A DNA stretch of 64,000 nucleotides from NCBI GenBank assembly GCA_900554315.1, contig USGP01000003.1, forward strand, positions 27,775 through 91,774. The letters are read 5' to 3'. The first letter of the stretch is position 1; the number at the start of each line of letters is the position of its first letter. Origin of the DNA: an uncultured Mycoplasmatota bacterium (lineage in GTDB: Bacteria > Bacillota_I > Bacilli_A > RF39 > UBA660). A program made the position numbers and the translations under genes. The notes under the pieces are model-generated. The model searched no databases and was not told the DNA's origin. It saw nothing but the letters and a program-made list of their open reading frames with translations. This document shows positions 28,203 through 37,660 of this stretch, in pieces.

Positions 28203-28538
28203 TTAGTTTTTTGTAGCCACTACGATAATAATGTGACTAGTTCTATGATCTCTATGTCCTATGTGAGAACGTGAATCAAAAAAGTGACGTTTCATAACAG
28301 GACCAGCATCTACTCTTGCTTCTTTTACATAAAGTGTAGCAGCATCAGCGTTATTATTGTTAACTGCGTTTGCAATAGCTGAATCTAAAACTTTTTTGAT
28401 AAGTCTTGCTGACTTGTTTGAAGTGTTCATTAAGATGTTAGCTGCTTCTTGTACACTTTTACCACGAATCATATCGATTGTTAATCGAGCTCTGATTGGT
28501 GATACTCTAAGTCCTTTAGCAATTGCTCTTGCTTCCAT
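28203..28538 (-). CDS. rplV: Ribosomal protein L22
   Basis: This 111-aa protein has RVSPIRARLTIDMIRGKSV, and the exit-tunnel beta-hairpin region DAGPVMKRHFFDSRSHIGHR. Macrolide contacts lie in this loop in other bacteria. Confidence 0.98.
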   Translation of the reverse strand: MEARAIAKGLRVSPIRARLTIDMIRGKSVQEAANILMNTSNKSARLIKKVLDSAIANAVNNNNADAATLYVKEARVDAGPVMKRHFFDSRSHIGHRDHRTSHIIIVVATKN

Positions 28539-28564
28539 TTCTTTCCCTCCTAGTCATTTTTAAA

Positions 28565-28831
28565 TTATTTCTTGTCTGAACCATGTCCACCGAATTTACG
28601 AGTTAATGCAAATTCACCTAATTTGTGTCCAACCATATCTTCAGTTATATATACTGGTATAAATTCTTTACCATTGTGAACAGCAAATGTATGTCCTATA
28701 AAATCAGGAAAAATAGTGGAACGGCGTGACCATGTTTTAATGACTTCTTTTTTTCCAGACTTATTTAATTCTTGAACCTTTTTTAGTAATCTATCGAATA
28801 CATAAGGTCCCTTTTTTAAACTTCTTGCCAT
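28565..28831 (-). CDS. rpsS: Ribosomal protein S19
   Basis: This 88-aa protein has [37 protein letters not shown] and [15 protein letters not shown]. It is a 30S head protein. Confidence 0.98.
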   Translation of the reverse strand: MARSLKKGPYVFDRLLKKVQELNKSGKKEVIKTWSRRSTIFPDFIGHTFAVHNGKEFIPVYITEDMVGHKLGEFALTRKFGGHGSDKK

Positions 28832-28848
28832 TATTCAATCATCCTTTC

Positions 28849-29679
28849 CTATTTACTATTACGACGACGTACGATGAATTTGTCTGATTGTTTTTTCTTA
28901 CGTGTCTTTAATCCAAGTGCAGGTTTACCCCATGGAGTCATTGGTGCTTTACGTCCAACTGGAGCACGTCCTTCACCACCACCATGTGGATGGTCGTTAG
29001 GGTTCATAACAGAACCACGAACTGTAGGTCTGATACCCATGTGACGTTTACGTCCTGCTTTACCTAATCTAACAAGTGATGCGTCTTCATTTCCAACTTC
29101 ACCAATTGTTGCCATACATGTTCCTAAAACTTTTCTTTGTTCACCAGATGATAAACGAATCATTACATATTTTCCTTCACGACCTAGGATTTGTGCAGAG
29201 CTACCAGCTGATCTTGCTAATTCTCCACCTTTTCCTGGACGTAATTCAATATTATGAATCATTGTACCTACTGGAATGTTCATAATTGGTAATGCGTTAC
29301 CAACTTTAATATCTGCTTTTGCTCCTGCTTCAATTGCCATTCCAACTTGTAACCCTTTTGGAGCAATGATATATCTTTTTTCACCATCTGCATAATTAAT
29401 TAATGCGATGTTAGCAGTTCTATTTGGATCATATTCGATACTTGCTACTGTACCAGGTACCTCTAATTTATTTCTTTTAAAATCAATGATACGATATTTT
29501 CTTTTAACTCCGCCACCTTGATGACGAACTGTTATCTTACCTTGATTGTTACGTCCACTATTTTTCTTAATAGTAGTTAATAGAGATTTTTCAGGAGTAC
29601 TTGTAGTAATTTCATCATTTACTAATGTACTCATTTTTCTACGACCTGGTGTAGTAGGTTTATATGTTTTAATTGCCAT
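28849..29679 (-). CDS. rplB: Ribosomal protein L2
   Basis: This 276-aa protein has the conserved [20 protein letters not shown] segment containing the peptidyl-transferase-proximal His, and the basic end [13 protein letters not shown] sequence. It is required for subunit association. Confidence 0.98.
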   Translation of the reverse strand: MAIKTYKPTTPGRRKMSTLVNDEITTSTPEKSLLTTIKKNSGRNNQGKITVRHQGGGVKRKYRIIDFKRNKLEVPGTVASIEYDPNRTANIALINYADGEKRYIIAPKGLQVGMAIEAGAKADIKVGNALPIMNIPVGTMIHNIELRPGKGGELARSAGSSAQILGREGKYVMIRLSSGEQRKVLGTCMATIGEVGNEDASLVRLGKAGRKRHMGIRPTVRGSVMNPNDHPHGGGEGRAPVGRKAPMTPWGKPALGLKTRKKKQSDKFIVRRRNSK

Positions 29680-29695
29680 AATTTATTTCCTCCTT

Positions 29696-29980
29696 CTAAC
29701 CAAGATCAATTGTTTGTCCTTCAGCCAAAGTAACAATTGCTTTCTTTGTACGATTCGTTAATCCTGTATAACGACCAACTCTTCTCTTTTTAGGCTTTAC
29801 ATTAATTGTTCTAATTGATGTAACCTTAACATTAAAGATTTTTTCAATTGCGTTTTTAATTTCAATTTTGTTAGCTCTTGGATCAACTTTGAATGTATAT
29901 TTTCCGTTTTCTTTATCTGCCATTGATTTTTCAGTAATAACTGGTGCCTTGATGATTTCTAAATACTTAGTGTCTTTCAT
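29696..29980 (-). CDS. rplW: Ribosomal protein L23
   Basis: This 94-aa protein has [20 protein letters not shown] and [16 protein letters not shown]. It sits at the tunnel exit, docking trigger factor and SRP. Its ATG shares a nucleotide with the rplD stop. Confidence 0.98.
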   Translation of the reverse strand: MKDTKYLEIIKAPVITEKSMADKENGKYTFKVDPRANKIEIKNAIEKIFNVKVTSIRTINVKPKKRRVGRYTGLTNRTKKAIVTLAEGQTIDLG

Positions 29981-30606
29981 TATTTAAGCACCTCCTCTAC
30001 AGCGTTTAATGCATCTTGTGTAAATACTACTACATCTGTACCTACAACATCTAATACATTGATTTCATCTGCTAAAATTAGTACTACATTTTGTAAATTT
30101 CTTGATGCTAAAATCATATTGTCATCAAATTCTTTTACTACTAATAATACTTTTTTATCAGCAATTTTTAATGTTTCTAATAAAGCTTTCATATCTTTAG
30201 TCTTTGGTGTTGCTAAGTTCAAGTTTTCTAAAACCATGATTGCTTTTTCATTAGCTTTATCTGCTAAAGCTGACTTGATTGCAAGCCTTCTTTCTTTACG
30301 ATTTTGTTTCTTGCTGTAATCTCTTGGTACTGGAGTTCCATATCTTCCTCCACCTACCCATTGTACAGCTCTGATAGAACCTTGACGTGCACGTCCAGTT
30401 CCTTTTTGTCTCCATGGCTTTCTTCCGCCACCACTTACTTCACTTCTGTTCTTAGTACTATGAGTTCCTTGTCTTAATGATGCTCTTGCTAAAATGATTG
30501 CATCATATAAAACGTTTTTGTTTGGTTCGATTCCAAATACATTTTCGTTTAAGTTAATGTCCTTTACTTTTTCACCTTTAAGATTTAAAAGTTCTACTTT
30601 TTTCAT
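29980..30606 (-). CDS. rplD: Ribosomal protein L4
   Basis: This 208-aa protein has the tunnel-loop sequence [21 protein letters not shown]4 is the known autogenous regulator of S10 operons in other bacteria. The 65-bp gap after rplC is the longest within this operon and has no clear structure. Confidence 0.98.
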   Translation of the reverse strand: MKKVELLNLKGEKVKDINLNENVFGIEPNKNVLYDAIILARASLRQGTHSTKNRSEVSGGGRKPWRQKGTGRARQGSIRAVQWVGGGRYGTPVPRDYSKKQNRKERRLAIKSALADKANEKAIMVLENLNLATPKTKDMKALLETLKIADKKVLLVVKEFDDNMILASRNLQNVVLILADEINVLDVVGTDVVVFTQDALNAVEEVLK

Positions 30607-30671
30607 CTACGATTCCTCCTTTCATCACATTTCCTTATTTTTCTTATTTTTTGATTTGTTCCTGTGATGAT

Positions 30672-31397
30672 TTATTCAGCTGTCTCTTCTGCAGGTGCTT
30701 CTGTTTGAGTAGCTTCAGCTTCAACTTTTGGTTCTTCGTATGAAACTAAGTCAGCTTTTTCTCTCTTAACATTTGGTTTCTTAACTGCAGTACGAATCAT
30801 AACTAATGATTTCTTTGGACCTGGAACATTTCCTTTTACTAAGATTACACTATTTTCAGTATCTACTGAAATAATTTCTAGATTTTGAACAGTTCTTGCT
30901 ACATTACCCATTTGTCCAGGCATTTTCTTACCTTTCAAAACGTGCATTGGTAACATAGTACCTAATGAACCTACGCCTCTATGGTATTGAGAACCATGAC
31001 CCATAGGTCCACGGCTTTGGTTATGACGTTTGATAACACCTTGGAAACCTTTACCTTTACTAGTTCCGCTTACGTCAACCATTTCTCCTTCTTCGAAGAT
31101 ATCTACACCAATAACTTGTCCCAATGTATAATCTTCTACATTTACTCCTCTAATTTCTCTTAAGAAGCGCTTAGGTTCAGTACCAGCTTTTTTAGTATGA
31201 CCAACAGCTGGTTTGTTTGATAATTTTTCTCTAATAGTATCTGTTGCTAATTGGATAGCATCATAACCATCGTTTGCTACTGTCTTAATTTGAGTTACAA
31301 CATTTGGTTCAACTTCAATAACAGTAACTGGAATTAACTTACCATTCTTAGTGAATACTTGAGTCATTCCAACTTTTTTACCTAAGATTCCTTTCAT
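30672..31397 (-). CDS. rplC: Ribosomal protein L3
   Basis: This 241-aa protein has [15 protein letters not shown] and [17 protein letters not shown]. It is about 30 residues longer than the usual 209 because of a Glu/Ala/Thr-rich acidic tail (ending APAEETAE) that looks disordered. Confidence 0.98.
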   Translation of the reverse strand: MKGILGKKVGMTQVFTKNGKLIPVTVIEVEPNVVTQIKTVANDGYDAIQLATDTIREKLSNKPAVGHTKKAGTEPKRFLREIRGVNVEDYTLGQVIGVDIFEEGEMVDVSGTSKGKGFQGVIKRHNQSRGPMGHGSQYHRGVGSLGTMLPMHVLKGKKMPGQMGNVARTVQNLEIISVDTENSVILVKGNVPGPKKSLVMIRTAVKKPNVKREKADLVSYEEPKVEAEATQTEAPAEETAE

Positions 31398-31412
31398 TAT
31401 TGTTTCCTCCTA

Positions 31413-31724
31413 TTATTTTGTTTTGATTTCAATATCAACCCCGCTAGGTAAATCTAAATGAGCTAATGCGTCAATAGTTTCCTTGCTAGGATTTTTGATA
31501 TCAATAAGTCTCTTATGCGTACGCATTTCGAATTGTTCACGTGAATCCTTGTATTTATGAACAGCCCTTAAAATTGTAAACTTTTCAATTTCAGTTGGTA
31601 GTGGTACTGGACCAGAAATTTCTCCACCTGATCTTTTAATTGTTTCCACAATTTTAGTTACTGCATTATCAAGAATTCTGTGATCATATGATTTTAATCT
31701 GATACGAACTTTTGATGTTGACAT
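31413..31724 (-). CDS. rpsJ: Ribosomal protein S10
   Basis: This 103-aa protein has [31 protein letters not shown] and [10 protein letters not shown]. It is the first gene of the tract. S10 (NusE) also takes part in antitermination. AAGGGAGGA precedes the ATG. Confidence 0.98.
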   Translation of the reverse strand: MSTSKVRIRLKSYDHRILDNAVTKIVETIKRSGGEISGPVPLPTEIEKFTILRAVHKYKDSREQFEMRTHKRLIDIKNPSKETIDALAHLDLPSGVDIEIKTK

Positions 31725-31841
31725 TAAAAATCCTCCCTTCGCCTATATCTAGTATAGACTTGCTCCGTGCAAATAACCCGATACCAAATTAGCAACTTAA
31801 CCTGGTGTATCGACAACCTCGCACATCTAAGCAGTCACACG
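31725..31841 (-). promoter_or_regulatory. Structured S10-operon leader
   Basis: An untranslated leader of about 117 nt with several inverted repeats: CGATAC / GTATCG (31779-31784 and 31807-31812), TTGC / GCAA around TCCGT (31760-31772) and CTATA / TATAG (31743-31757). Its GC content is higher than nearby spacers. An autoregulatory role (L4 or similar binding) is inferred from other S10 operons. Confidence 0.5.
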
Positions 31842-31847
31842 TAATTA

Positions 31848-31876
31848 ATTATAACAAGGAATATCAACAAATGCAA
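31848..31876 (-). promoter_or_regulatory. S10-spc-alpha operon promoter
   Basis: Minus-strand TTGCAT (31871-31876), 17-bp spacer ending in TGT, TATAAT (31848-31853). It combines a -35 with an extended -10. Confidence 0.8.
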
Positions 31877-31916
31877 GCACTTTTTTGTAGAAATTTTTTA
31901 TTTTTTCATAGAAAAA

Positions 31917-31947
31917 GAGCAAAAATACATTTTTTAGTTTTTTGCTC
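31917..31947 (-). terminator. Terminator of the 31934-32416 gene
   Basis: GAGCAAAAA / TTTTTGCTC stem with T tract on the minus strand, overlapping the end of the gene and isolating the S10 promoter. Confidence 0.7.
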
Positions 31948-32416
31948 TCTTTTTATACTGTACAGGAGGTTCAAATTCACACATACCTCTCCAGTAATCA
32001 ATATCATTAGTTCCTTCTTCTAATAATTTTTCACGTAACTTTTCTACATTGCCATTTCTATCATATAATAGTGTTCCATATTTTACTTCTTGTTCAAAAG
32101 AATAATCTCCGCGCATTGTAGTTCTTGATTCATCATCTTCTAGTGCCCATAAATTTGCACTTTCTGTATGAATGTCCATTTCTATATCTTCATTTGTTAT
32201 ATTTTTCCATTCAACACTTTCGGGTGTGTATGAATTATATAGAAATAACAAATGGATTCCTTCTGGTTGCGTTCCCCATGCTGTAGCAGTCGCAACAATA
32301 CCCTCTATAGCCTCTATATCATCTTTTCTTAGTGCTCTGGCTATTTCATCTGACACCATATCATTTAATCTTTCCATCTTTGATGGTTCTACTTGTACTT
32401 TTCTTAAACTTTTCAT
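31934..32416 (-). CDS. Uncharacterised protein, paralogue of the 32480-32968 product
   Basis: This 160-aa cytosolic protein shares a pattern with the next gene: a helical start (xVxxxKMxxLNDxxSxEI), a central beta part (GIxxxxxxx...LFLYN), and the C-terminal block GTLLYDRNGNVEKL followed by YW and FEPPVQYKK. The VLYD-like motif followed by a helix resembles the late segment of nucleotidyltransferase folds, but no GS-x-DxD catalytic motif is visible, so this is only a structural hint. AAGG-type site at the ATG. The function is unknown. Confidence 0.65.
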   Translation of the reverse strand: MKSLRKVQVEPSKMERLNDMVSDEIARALRKDDIEAIEGIVATATAWGTQPEGIHLLFLYNSYTPESVEWKNITNEDIEMDIHTESANLWALEDDESRTTMRGDYSFEQEVKYGTLLYDRNGNVEKLREKLLEEGTNDIDYWRGMCEFEPPVQYKKRAKN

Positions 32417-32479
32417 ATTCCAAACCTTCCCTTTATTTATTGTCTATTCTATACGCAACGCAATTCAAAATTTAATCAA

Positions 32480-32968
32480 TTATTTTCTAATATATTGTAC
32501 TGGCGGATTAAACAAACAAACTTCATTCGCCCAGTATGGTGCTATTTCATCTAATGATGGATCATTTTGTAGGTCTGCTTGTAATTCTTTTATTCTATTA
32601 TCTCTATCATACAAAACACTTCCACTTCTGGCATTAAATTCTCTAGGAGATTCTATTCTGTCTTGAAATCTTTCTTCTAATCTATAGTACCATTCTGGTA
32701 CATTTTCTATTCTAACATCCATTCCCGTTAAAGATCTGATACGTTGTTCCTCTTGCATAGAAAGTTGAACTGGCTCTATATTAGCATCATTCCAGATAAA
32801 TGTTAATTCTATTTCTGGCCTAAAATGATTGCTTCCAATATATATAATTCCTTCTAGGTATTCACTTTGTCTTTCGTCTGATAAAACAGCATTAATTTTT
32901 TCGCTTAGTAAATCATTCATTACAGACATTTTCTTTTTATCTACTTTTACTGTTTTTAATTCTTCCAT
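32480..32968 (-). CDS. Uncharacterised protein, paralogue of the 31934-32416 product
   Basis: This protein has 162 aa from ATG 32968, chosen because AGGGG lies at a proper distance; the ATG at 32980 abuts the site. The C-terminal block GSVLYDRDNRIKELQ ... YW ... FNPPVQYIRK matches the neighbour, and a GIIYIG beta strand precedes it. The two probably arose by tandem duplication followed by strong divergence. They are separated by 63 bp. The function is unknown. Confidence 0.65.
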   Translation of the reverse strand: MEELKTVKVDKKKMSVMNDLLSEKINAVLSDERQSEYLEGIIYIGSNHFRPEIELTFIWNDANIEPVQLSMQEEQRIRSLTGMDVRIENVPEWYYRLEERFQDRIESPREFNARSGSVLYDRDNRIKELQADLQNDPSLDEIAPYWANEVCLFNPPVQYIRK

Positions 32969-33025
32969 ACCGTTTTTCATCCCCTAATTTCATTGTATAT
33001 TTCATAAATGATTTCGTCAACAAAA

Positions 33026-33043
33026 AAAGAGGTTTTCCTCTTT
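33026..33043 (-). terminator. Terminator of the 33042-33734 gene
   Basis: AAAGAGG-TTTT-CCTCTTT hairpin with T tract on the minus strand, overlapping the stop. Confidence 0.7.
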
Positions 33044-33734
33044 ATTTTACCATTTGTCTCTCGTTTGGTCTCGTAAAATTTACTTTTTGGCTATTCATGA
33101 AATCATAAATTGATCTTATTTCTTTACCTCGATAACTTCTTTCTTCAAAAATAGCATCTTTAGGATATGAACTATAACCCTTTAACTCTTCCTGATATAT
33201 AATCTCTCCAGTAATAGCATCATAATTACCATCACTATGTTTTACTATAAACCAAAATTGTCCATTGTCATCATTATATTTTACATTTAGTTCTTCATAA
33301 GGAATTTCTGTAGTGTCAACAATATCAAGTTGGGCACGATATTGACTATAAGGATTCCTATTTCTTGATGGATAAATATGAGTTTTAGGAACAGGTTTTG
33401 GTTCAGACTCTACCTTTCCTGTTCCAAAGGTAAAGTTTACTTTTTGCCTAGCTAACTCGTTATATTTTTCTGCTAAATATTGTGCTTTGACTGGTCCATC
33501 TCCTTCTGGTAGAAAATCTTTTTTATCTACTTTCTCATACCCCATTAATTCTTCTCTTTCCACTTTTGCTCCACTAATAGCATCATAATAGGTTACCCAG
33601 TAATTACCATCTAATTCTTTTTCTGTAACAAGGAAAAAGAAGCTTCCATCTTTTCCGTTATATCCTATTTCTATATCATCTCTTGCAAATTCTGTATCTT
33701 TTGTTATCTCTATTTCACCTTTTTGTCTATACAT
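33042..33734 (-). CDS. Uncharacterised protein with an internal duplication
   Basis: This 230-aa protein is built of two similar halves. Residues about 10-105 contain DDIEIGYNGKDGSFFFLV, YYDAISGAKVEREELMGY and ARQKVNFTF. Residues about 135-225 contain EELNVKYNDDNGQFWFIV, NYDAITGEIIYQEELKGY and NSQKVNFTR. Each half has a YDAxxG strand motif. The linker (about 106-134) is Pro/Lys-rich. There is no signal peptide and no known family. It forms a run with three other lineage-specific genes between the S10 promoter and dinB. Confidence 0.7.
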   Translation of the reverse strand: MYRQKGEIEITKDTEFARDDIEIGYNGKDGSFFFLVTEKELDGNYWVTYYDAISGAKVEREELMGYEKVDKKDFLPEGDGPVKAQYLAEKYNELARQKVNFTFGTGKVESEPKPVPKTHIYPSRNRNPYSQYRAQLDIVDTTEIPYEELNVKYNDDNGQFWFIVKHSDGNYDAITGEIIYQEELKGYSSYPKDAIFEERSYRGKEIRSIYDFMNSQKVNFTRPNERQMVK

Positions 33735-33767
33735 TTCCTACTCTCCCCTTTTTTTCTCGTTATTATA

Positions 33768-34448
33768 CTACTTTTTTCTTGTTTTGCCAATTCTTTTTTC
33801 TTGCCTTTTTGCTTTTCTTTCTAAATATTCTTTATTTCCGTTCCATATTTCTCCTAGTGTCATACATTCAAATTCCTCTTCTGTAAATTGTGTAGTATAT
33901 CCCATATCAATAGAACCATAAAAACAACGTCTATATTCTGATAATTTTTTTGGCATTATTGCTCTTCTAATATCCATGGCATAAAGTTTAGCAAATGGAT
34001 ATTTTCCATCCAAATAAGCGTGATAGCGTATGTCACTTGTCTCTTTTAATCTTCTATGTTTGACTTCTAATGCTTCTTTTTTGCTTTTTTCTATTTCTTC
34101 AGCAAGATAGTTGTCAATTATTTGCTGCATTCTTGGCGTATAAGTATCTTGCTTTTCACTTGGTTTTTCTCCTTTTAATAGAGCTCTTTCATATTCCACT
34201 TGAATATTTGCCAATTGTGCATCATAAGGGTGAACTTGTTCTATTCTATCCCAATGATCTAATCTTCGATTCAATTCATCTATATCTGATATATTTTGCA
34301 ATTCTTTTATTTTTGCCGCTATATATTCTGGATAACTAAAGTTTATATCAACAATTTCAGTTGCAGTTGGAATAGGTAAGGTTACTAATATTTTATTATC
34401 GCCTATTTCAATATATCGATAAGCTCTCATCATTATATCTTGATTCAT
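33768..34448 (-). CDS. Uncharacterised protein
   Basis: This 226-aa, highly charged, largely helical protein (KSKKEALEVKHRRLKET) has a short beta-rich N-terminus (YRYIEIGDNKILVTLP) and a Lys/Arg tail. It has no signal peptide or membrane segment. AGGGGGGAT precedes the ATG. No family is recognised. It is upstream of the duplicated-domain gene with a 33-bp gap, so the two probably share a transcript. Confidence 0.6.
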   Translation of the reverse strand: MNQDIMMRAYRYIEIGDNKILVTLPIPTATEIVDINFSYPEYIAAKIKELQNISDIDELNRRLDHWDRIEQVHPYDAQLANIQVEYERALLKGEKPSEKQDTYTPRMQQIIDNYLAEEIEKSKKEALEVKHRRLKETSDIRYHAYLDGKYPFAKLYAMDIRRAIMPKKLSEYRRCFYGSIDMGYTTQFTEEEFECMTLGEIWNGNKEYLERKAKRQEKRIGKTRKK

Positions 34449-34491
34449 ACACTATCCCCCCTTTTTTTACTGGCGATATTATACCACAAAA

Positions 34492-34512
34492 AAGAGATTT
34501 TTTCAATCTCTT
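34492..34512 (-). terminator. dinB terminator
   Basis: AAGAGATT / AATCTCTT hairpin with TTTTC loop, T tract on the minus strand. Confidence 0.75.
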
Positions 34513-35729
34513 AAGTTTCTTTTTGATTTTGGATTACCAATTATTTTTAAAGATGCTGGTGCCACAATTGATTTTCCAAATTTTTGATTAATATCGTCAA
34601 TAGTCTTTTGAATTTCTTCTTCCTTTTCTTCTTCTCCTTGGTCTTCTTCAAATAGAGTTAATTGACGATCTTTTGTCTCTTGCAAGTCAGCTAATCTTAC
34701 TCCTATTAGTCGTATAGGATCCTTTTTATAGCTTTTATCAAATATTTCTACTACTAATTTATATATTTCTTTAGTACTATTTGTTGGATGTGGTAATTTT
34801 GCTTGTGCTGAATAATTATGAAATTGATTATTTCTATAAATTACGGCAACAGTTTTAGCATACTGTTTTTGTTTTCTTAATTCTCTTGTTACATCTTCTG
34901 TCTGTCTAAATAATATATCTTTTAATTTTTCCTCATCCGTATAATCAAATCTTAATGTTTCTGTTGTTGATATACTAGTTGTTTTACTACTTCTTGGTTC
35001 TACAGGGGTATTATCTATTCCCATAGCGGCTTCTTTTAGTTTTTTTGCTTGATTTTTAAAATGTTTTTCTAATAATTTATCATTGGCAAAAGCTAAGTCT
35101 TTAATTGTATAAATATTTATTTTGTTTAATTCTTCTTTTGTACGCTTTCCTACCATAAATAGTTCACCTACGTCTAGTGGCCATAATTTTGTTTCTATTT
35201 CATTTTTTAATAATGTATGAACTTTATCAGGTTTTTCAAAGTCTGATGCCATTTTAGCACATAATTTATTATTACCTATTCCTACATTAACTGTAAAACC
35301 AAATTTTTTCTTTACTTCTTCTTTTATATGATTTGCTAGTTGATAATAATCCTTATATAAGTAGTTTGTTCCAGTCATATCTAGAAAACATTCATCAATA
35401 GAAAACTTTTCAAGTAGTGGAGAATACTGAGATAGGTATTCAAATAGTTTCTTTGATTCATGATAGTACCAACGATGATTTGGAGGAAATATTTGAAGAG
35501 ATGGGCACTTTTTTTGAGCTTGATAAATTGTTTCGGCGGTTTTTATCCCCATTTTTTTAGCAACAGGTGATTTAGCAAGAACAATTCCTCTTCTTTCGGA
35601 TTCTGATCCACCAATAATAGATGGGATGGTTCTAATATCTGTCTTATAGCCTTTTTTCAACAATAGTACTGCTGTCCATGACAAAAAAGCATTGTTTACA
35701 TCTATGTGAAATATTAGTCTTTCCTTCAT
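34503..35729 (-). CDS. dinB: Y-family DNA polymerase IV
   Basis: This 408-aa protein has the palm motifs FHIDVNNAFLSWTA (first Asp) and EKFSIDECFLDMTG (catalytic Asp-Glu), then VGIGNNKLCAKMASDF and the helix-hairpin-helix/little-finger regions. The segment IGGSESERRGIVLA is typical of the Gram-positive DinB/UvrX group. It carries out error-prone bypass of lesions. It ends in TGA. The C-terminus has an acidic QGEEEKEEE insert before a final basic stretch. Confidence 0.92.
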   Translation of the reverse strand: MKERLIFHIDVNNAFLSWTAVLLLKKGYKTDIRTIPSIIGGSESERRGIVLAKSPVAKKMGIKTAETIYQAQKKCPSLQIFPPNHRWYYHESKKLFEYLSQYSPLLEKFSIDECFLDMTGTNYLYKDYYQLANHIKEEVKKKFGFTVNVGIGNNKLCAKMASDFEKPDKVHTLLKNEIETKLWPLDVGELFMVGKRTKEELNKINIYTIKDLAFANDKLLEKHFKNQAKKLKEAAMGIDNTPVEPRSSKTTSISTTETLRFDYTDEEKLKDILFRQTEDVTRELRKQKQYAKTVAVIYRNNQFHNYSAQAKLPHPTNSTKEIYKLVVEIFDKSYKKDPIRLIGVRLADLQETKDRQLTLFEEDQGEEEKEEEIQKTIDDINQKFGKSIVAPASLKIIGNPKSKRNLRD

Positions 35730-35843
35730 ATAATTCCTCTCTTTTCTTTATTATTATAAAAAACTTTATGGATGGTTGCAATCGAACAAGCACTTTTATG
35801 TATAACCTTTTTTTCTTAATCCATTCTATAATTAGGTGATTGT

Positions 35844-36131
35844 ATGAATCGAGAAGAGAGAAATCGATATGAATATTATTTTAAGTTATTTACTATTGAA
35901 GCTATTCGTAATGCTAGAATTGCTAAGGGATGGACACAGTCTCAGTTAGCAGAGGCCGTTGATGTTTCTCATGAATTTATTCGGTCATTGGAGTCTGTTA
36001 AAGGCAAAAACTCCTTTTCGGCATTCACATTATGGAGAATTTCTAAAGCTTTACAAGTTAGTTTAGATGACTTATTAAATTTTAGTATGAACGATTTGGG
36101 TACGTGGGTAAAAAAAACAATGCAAGATTAG
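35844..36131 (+). CDS. XRE-family transcriptional regulator
   Basis: This 95-aa protein has one helix-turn-helix of Cro/CI type at about residues 25-80 (AKGWTQSQLAEAVDVSHEFI ... LWRISKALQVSLDDLL). It has an AGGTGAT site just before the ATG and a TATAAT at 35827-35832 very close to it, so the 5' leader is minimal. It diverges from dinB and converges on gpmI. No toxin partner is adjacent. The target is unknown; autoregulation is plausible. Confidence 0.85.
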   Translation: MNREERNRYEYYFKLFTIEAIRNARIAKGWTQSQLAEAVDVSHEFIRSLESVKGKNSFSAFTLWRISKALQVSLDDLLNFSMNDLGTWVKKTMQD

Positions 36132-36149
36132 ATTCTTTTGCATTGTTTT
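36114..36149. terminator. Bidirectional terminator between the XRE gene and gpmI
   Basis: Stem AAAACAATGCAA / TTGCATTGTTTT with a 12-nt loop. Confidence 0.8.
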
Positions 36150-37650
36150 ATTTTTCTATTAAACTTTCTCCTGTCATTTCTGCAGGCTTTTCTATATTCA
36201 TTAAGTCTAGAATTGTTGGAGCAATATCTCCTAATTTACCAGTATGTAATTTTAATCCTGGCTCTGTAATGATAAATGGAACAGGATTTGTAGTATGTGA
36301 AGTTACAATGTTATTATTGTCATCTAACATTTCTTCACAATTTCCATGGTCGGCAGTTACGATTAGGATACCACCTAATTCCATTACTTTGTCATATATT
36401 TTTTTCAAATCTTTATCTACAGTTTCCACTGCTTTAATTGCAGCTTCTAAAACACCAGTATGTCCTACCATATCTCCATTTGCGAAGTTAAGAATTACTA
36501 AGTCTGTATTAGGTAATTCTGATAATAGTTTCTCTGTTACTTCATCAGCACTCATTTCAGGTTGTAAATCATAAGTTGCTACTTTAGGTGATGGTACTAA
36601 AATTTTCTTTTCATTCTTGTAATCTACTTCTTTTCCTCCATCAAAGAAGAATGTAACATGTGCATATTTTTCTGTTTCAGCAATTCTTAATTGAGATAGA
36701 TTCTGTTTTTCAATGTACTCTCCTAAAATATTTGTTAATTTTGGATCATTAAAAGCATGTGGTGCTTTTACACTATGTACAACTGGCATCATTGTTACTG
36801 TTTTTACATTATGAAAATGTATTGCTTCCATATCTACTTCATCTGGGTTTGTTATTGCTGTAAATAATTCACGAAGTCTATCTTTTCTAAAATTAAAGGC
36901 AATTACTCCATCATTTTCTTCTAAGTTTCCATTTTCTGTAAATTTAGCAGGAATAAAGAACTCATCTGTTATATCTTTTTTATAACTATCTTCTACATAT
37001 TCTTTCGTAGATGGAAGTACCTCTCCTTTATTATTTACAATAACATCGTATGCCTTTTTCAACCTATCATAATTATTATCTCTATCCATAGCATAATATC
37101 TACCACTGATACTAGCTATTTTTCCAAATCCTATTTCATTTAGTTTATCTTCTATTTGTTTAATATAAGTATATGCACTTTTTGGTGGAACATCTCTTCC
37201 GTCTGTAAAGACATGAACATAAACATTTGTAACTTGCTCTTGTTTACACATATCTAATAAAGCAAGTAAATGATTGATATGAGAATGTACTCCACCGTCA
37301 CTTACAAGTCCCATTAAATGTAGCTTGGAATCATTTTCTTTTACATGACGCATTACATTTTTTATTTCTTCATTTTGAAAAAACTCTTTCTCCTCAATGG
37401 ATTTATTAATTAATTCTAATGGTTGATATACAATTCTACCAGCACCAATATTCATATGACCAACTTCACTATTTCCCATTTGACCCTTAGGAAGCCCTAC
37501 AAGTTGTCCTGATGCTGTTAATTGTGTATGTGGATATGTGTTCCATAGATTATTAAATACAGGATTATTGGCTAATTTAACTGCATTCCCATGTTCTTCC
37601 TCTCGTAGTCCATATCCATCTAATATTGCTAATACAATTGGTTTTTTCAT
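36148..37650 (-). CDS. gpmI: 2,3-bisphosphoglycerate-independent phosphoglycerate mutase
   Basis: This is a 500-aa protein from ATG 37650, preceded by AAGGAGG. The N-terminal LAILDGYG holds the first metal Asp, GNSEVGHMNIGAGR carries the catalytic Ser, HVFTDGRDVPPKS and SGRYYAMDRDNN shape the active site, and NGDMVGHTG and VTADHGNCEEM hold the other metal ligands. It interconverts 3- and 2-phosphoglycerate using Mn ions. It belongs to the gapA-pgk-tpiA-gpmI glycolytic set, here interrupted by a DUF4143 ATPase, spo0A and T7SS locus 2. Confidence 0.97.
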   Translation of the reverse strand: MKKPIVLAILDGYGLREEEHGNAVKLANNPVFNNLWNTYPHTQLTASGQLVGLPKGQMGNSEVGHMNIGAGRIVYQPLELINKSIEEKEFFQNEEIKNVMRHVKENDSKLHLMGLVSDGGVHSHINHLLALLDMCKQEQVTNVYVHVFTDGRDVPPKSAYTYIKQIEDKLNEIGFGKIASISGRYYAMDRDNNYDRLKKAYDVIVNNKGEVLPSTKEYVEDSYKKDITDEFFIPAKFTENGNLEENDGVIAFNFRKDRLRELFTAITNPDEVDMEAIHFHNVKTVTMMPVVHSVKAPHAFNDPKLTNILGEYIEKQNLSQLRIAETEKYAHVTFFFDGGKEVDYKNEKKILVPSPKVATYDLQPEMSADEVTEKLLSELPNTDLVILNFANGDMVGHTGVLEAAIKAVETVDKDLKKIYDKVMELGGILIVTADHGNCEEMLDDNNNIVTSHTTNPVPFIITEPGLKLHTGKLGDIAPTILDLMNIEKPAEMTGESLIEK

Positions 37651-37660
37651 ACTTTCCTCC

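Noticed and set aside
32172..32666. Plus-strand open frame of 164 codons
   Set aside because: It runs antisense across two real minus-strand genes and the spacer between them, with no start signals.
35844..36131. XRE regulator as the antitoxin of a toxin-antitoxin pair
   Set aside because: The neighbours are dinB and gpmI, and no small toxin-like gene adjoins it.
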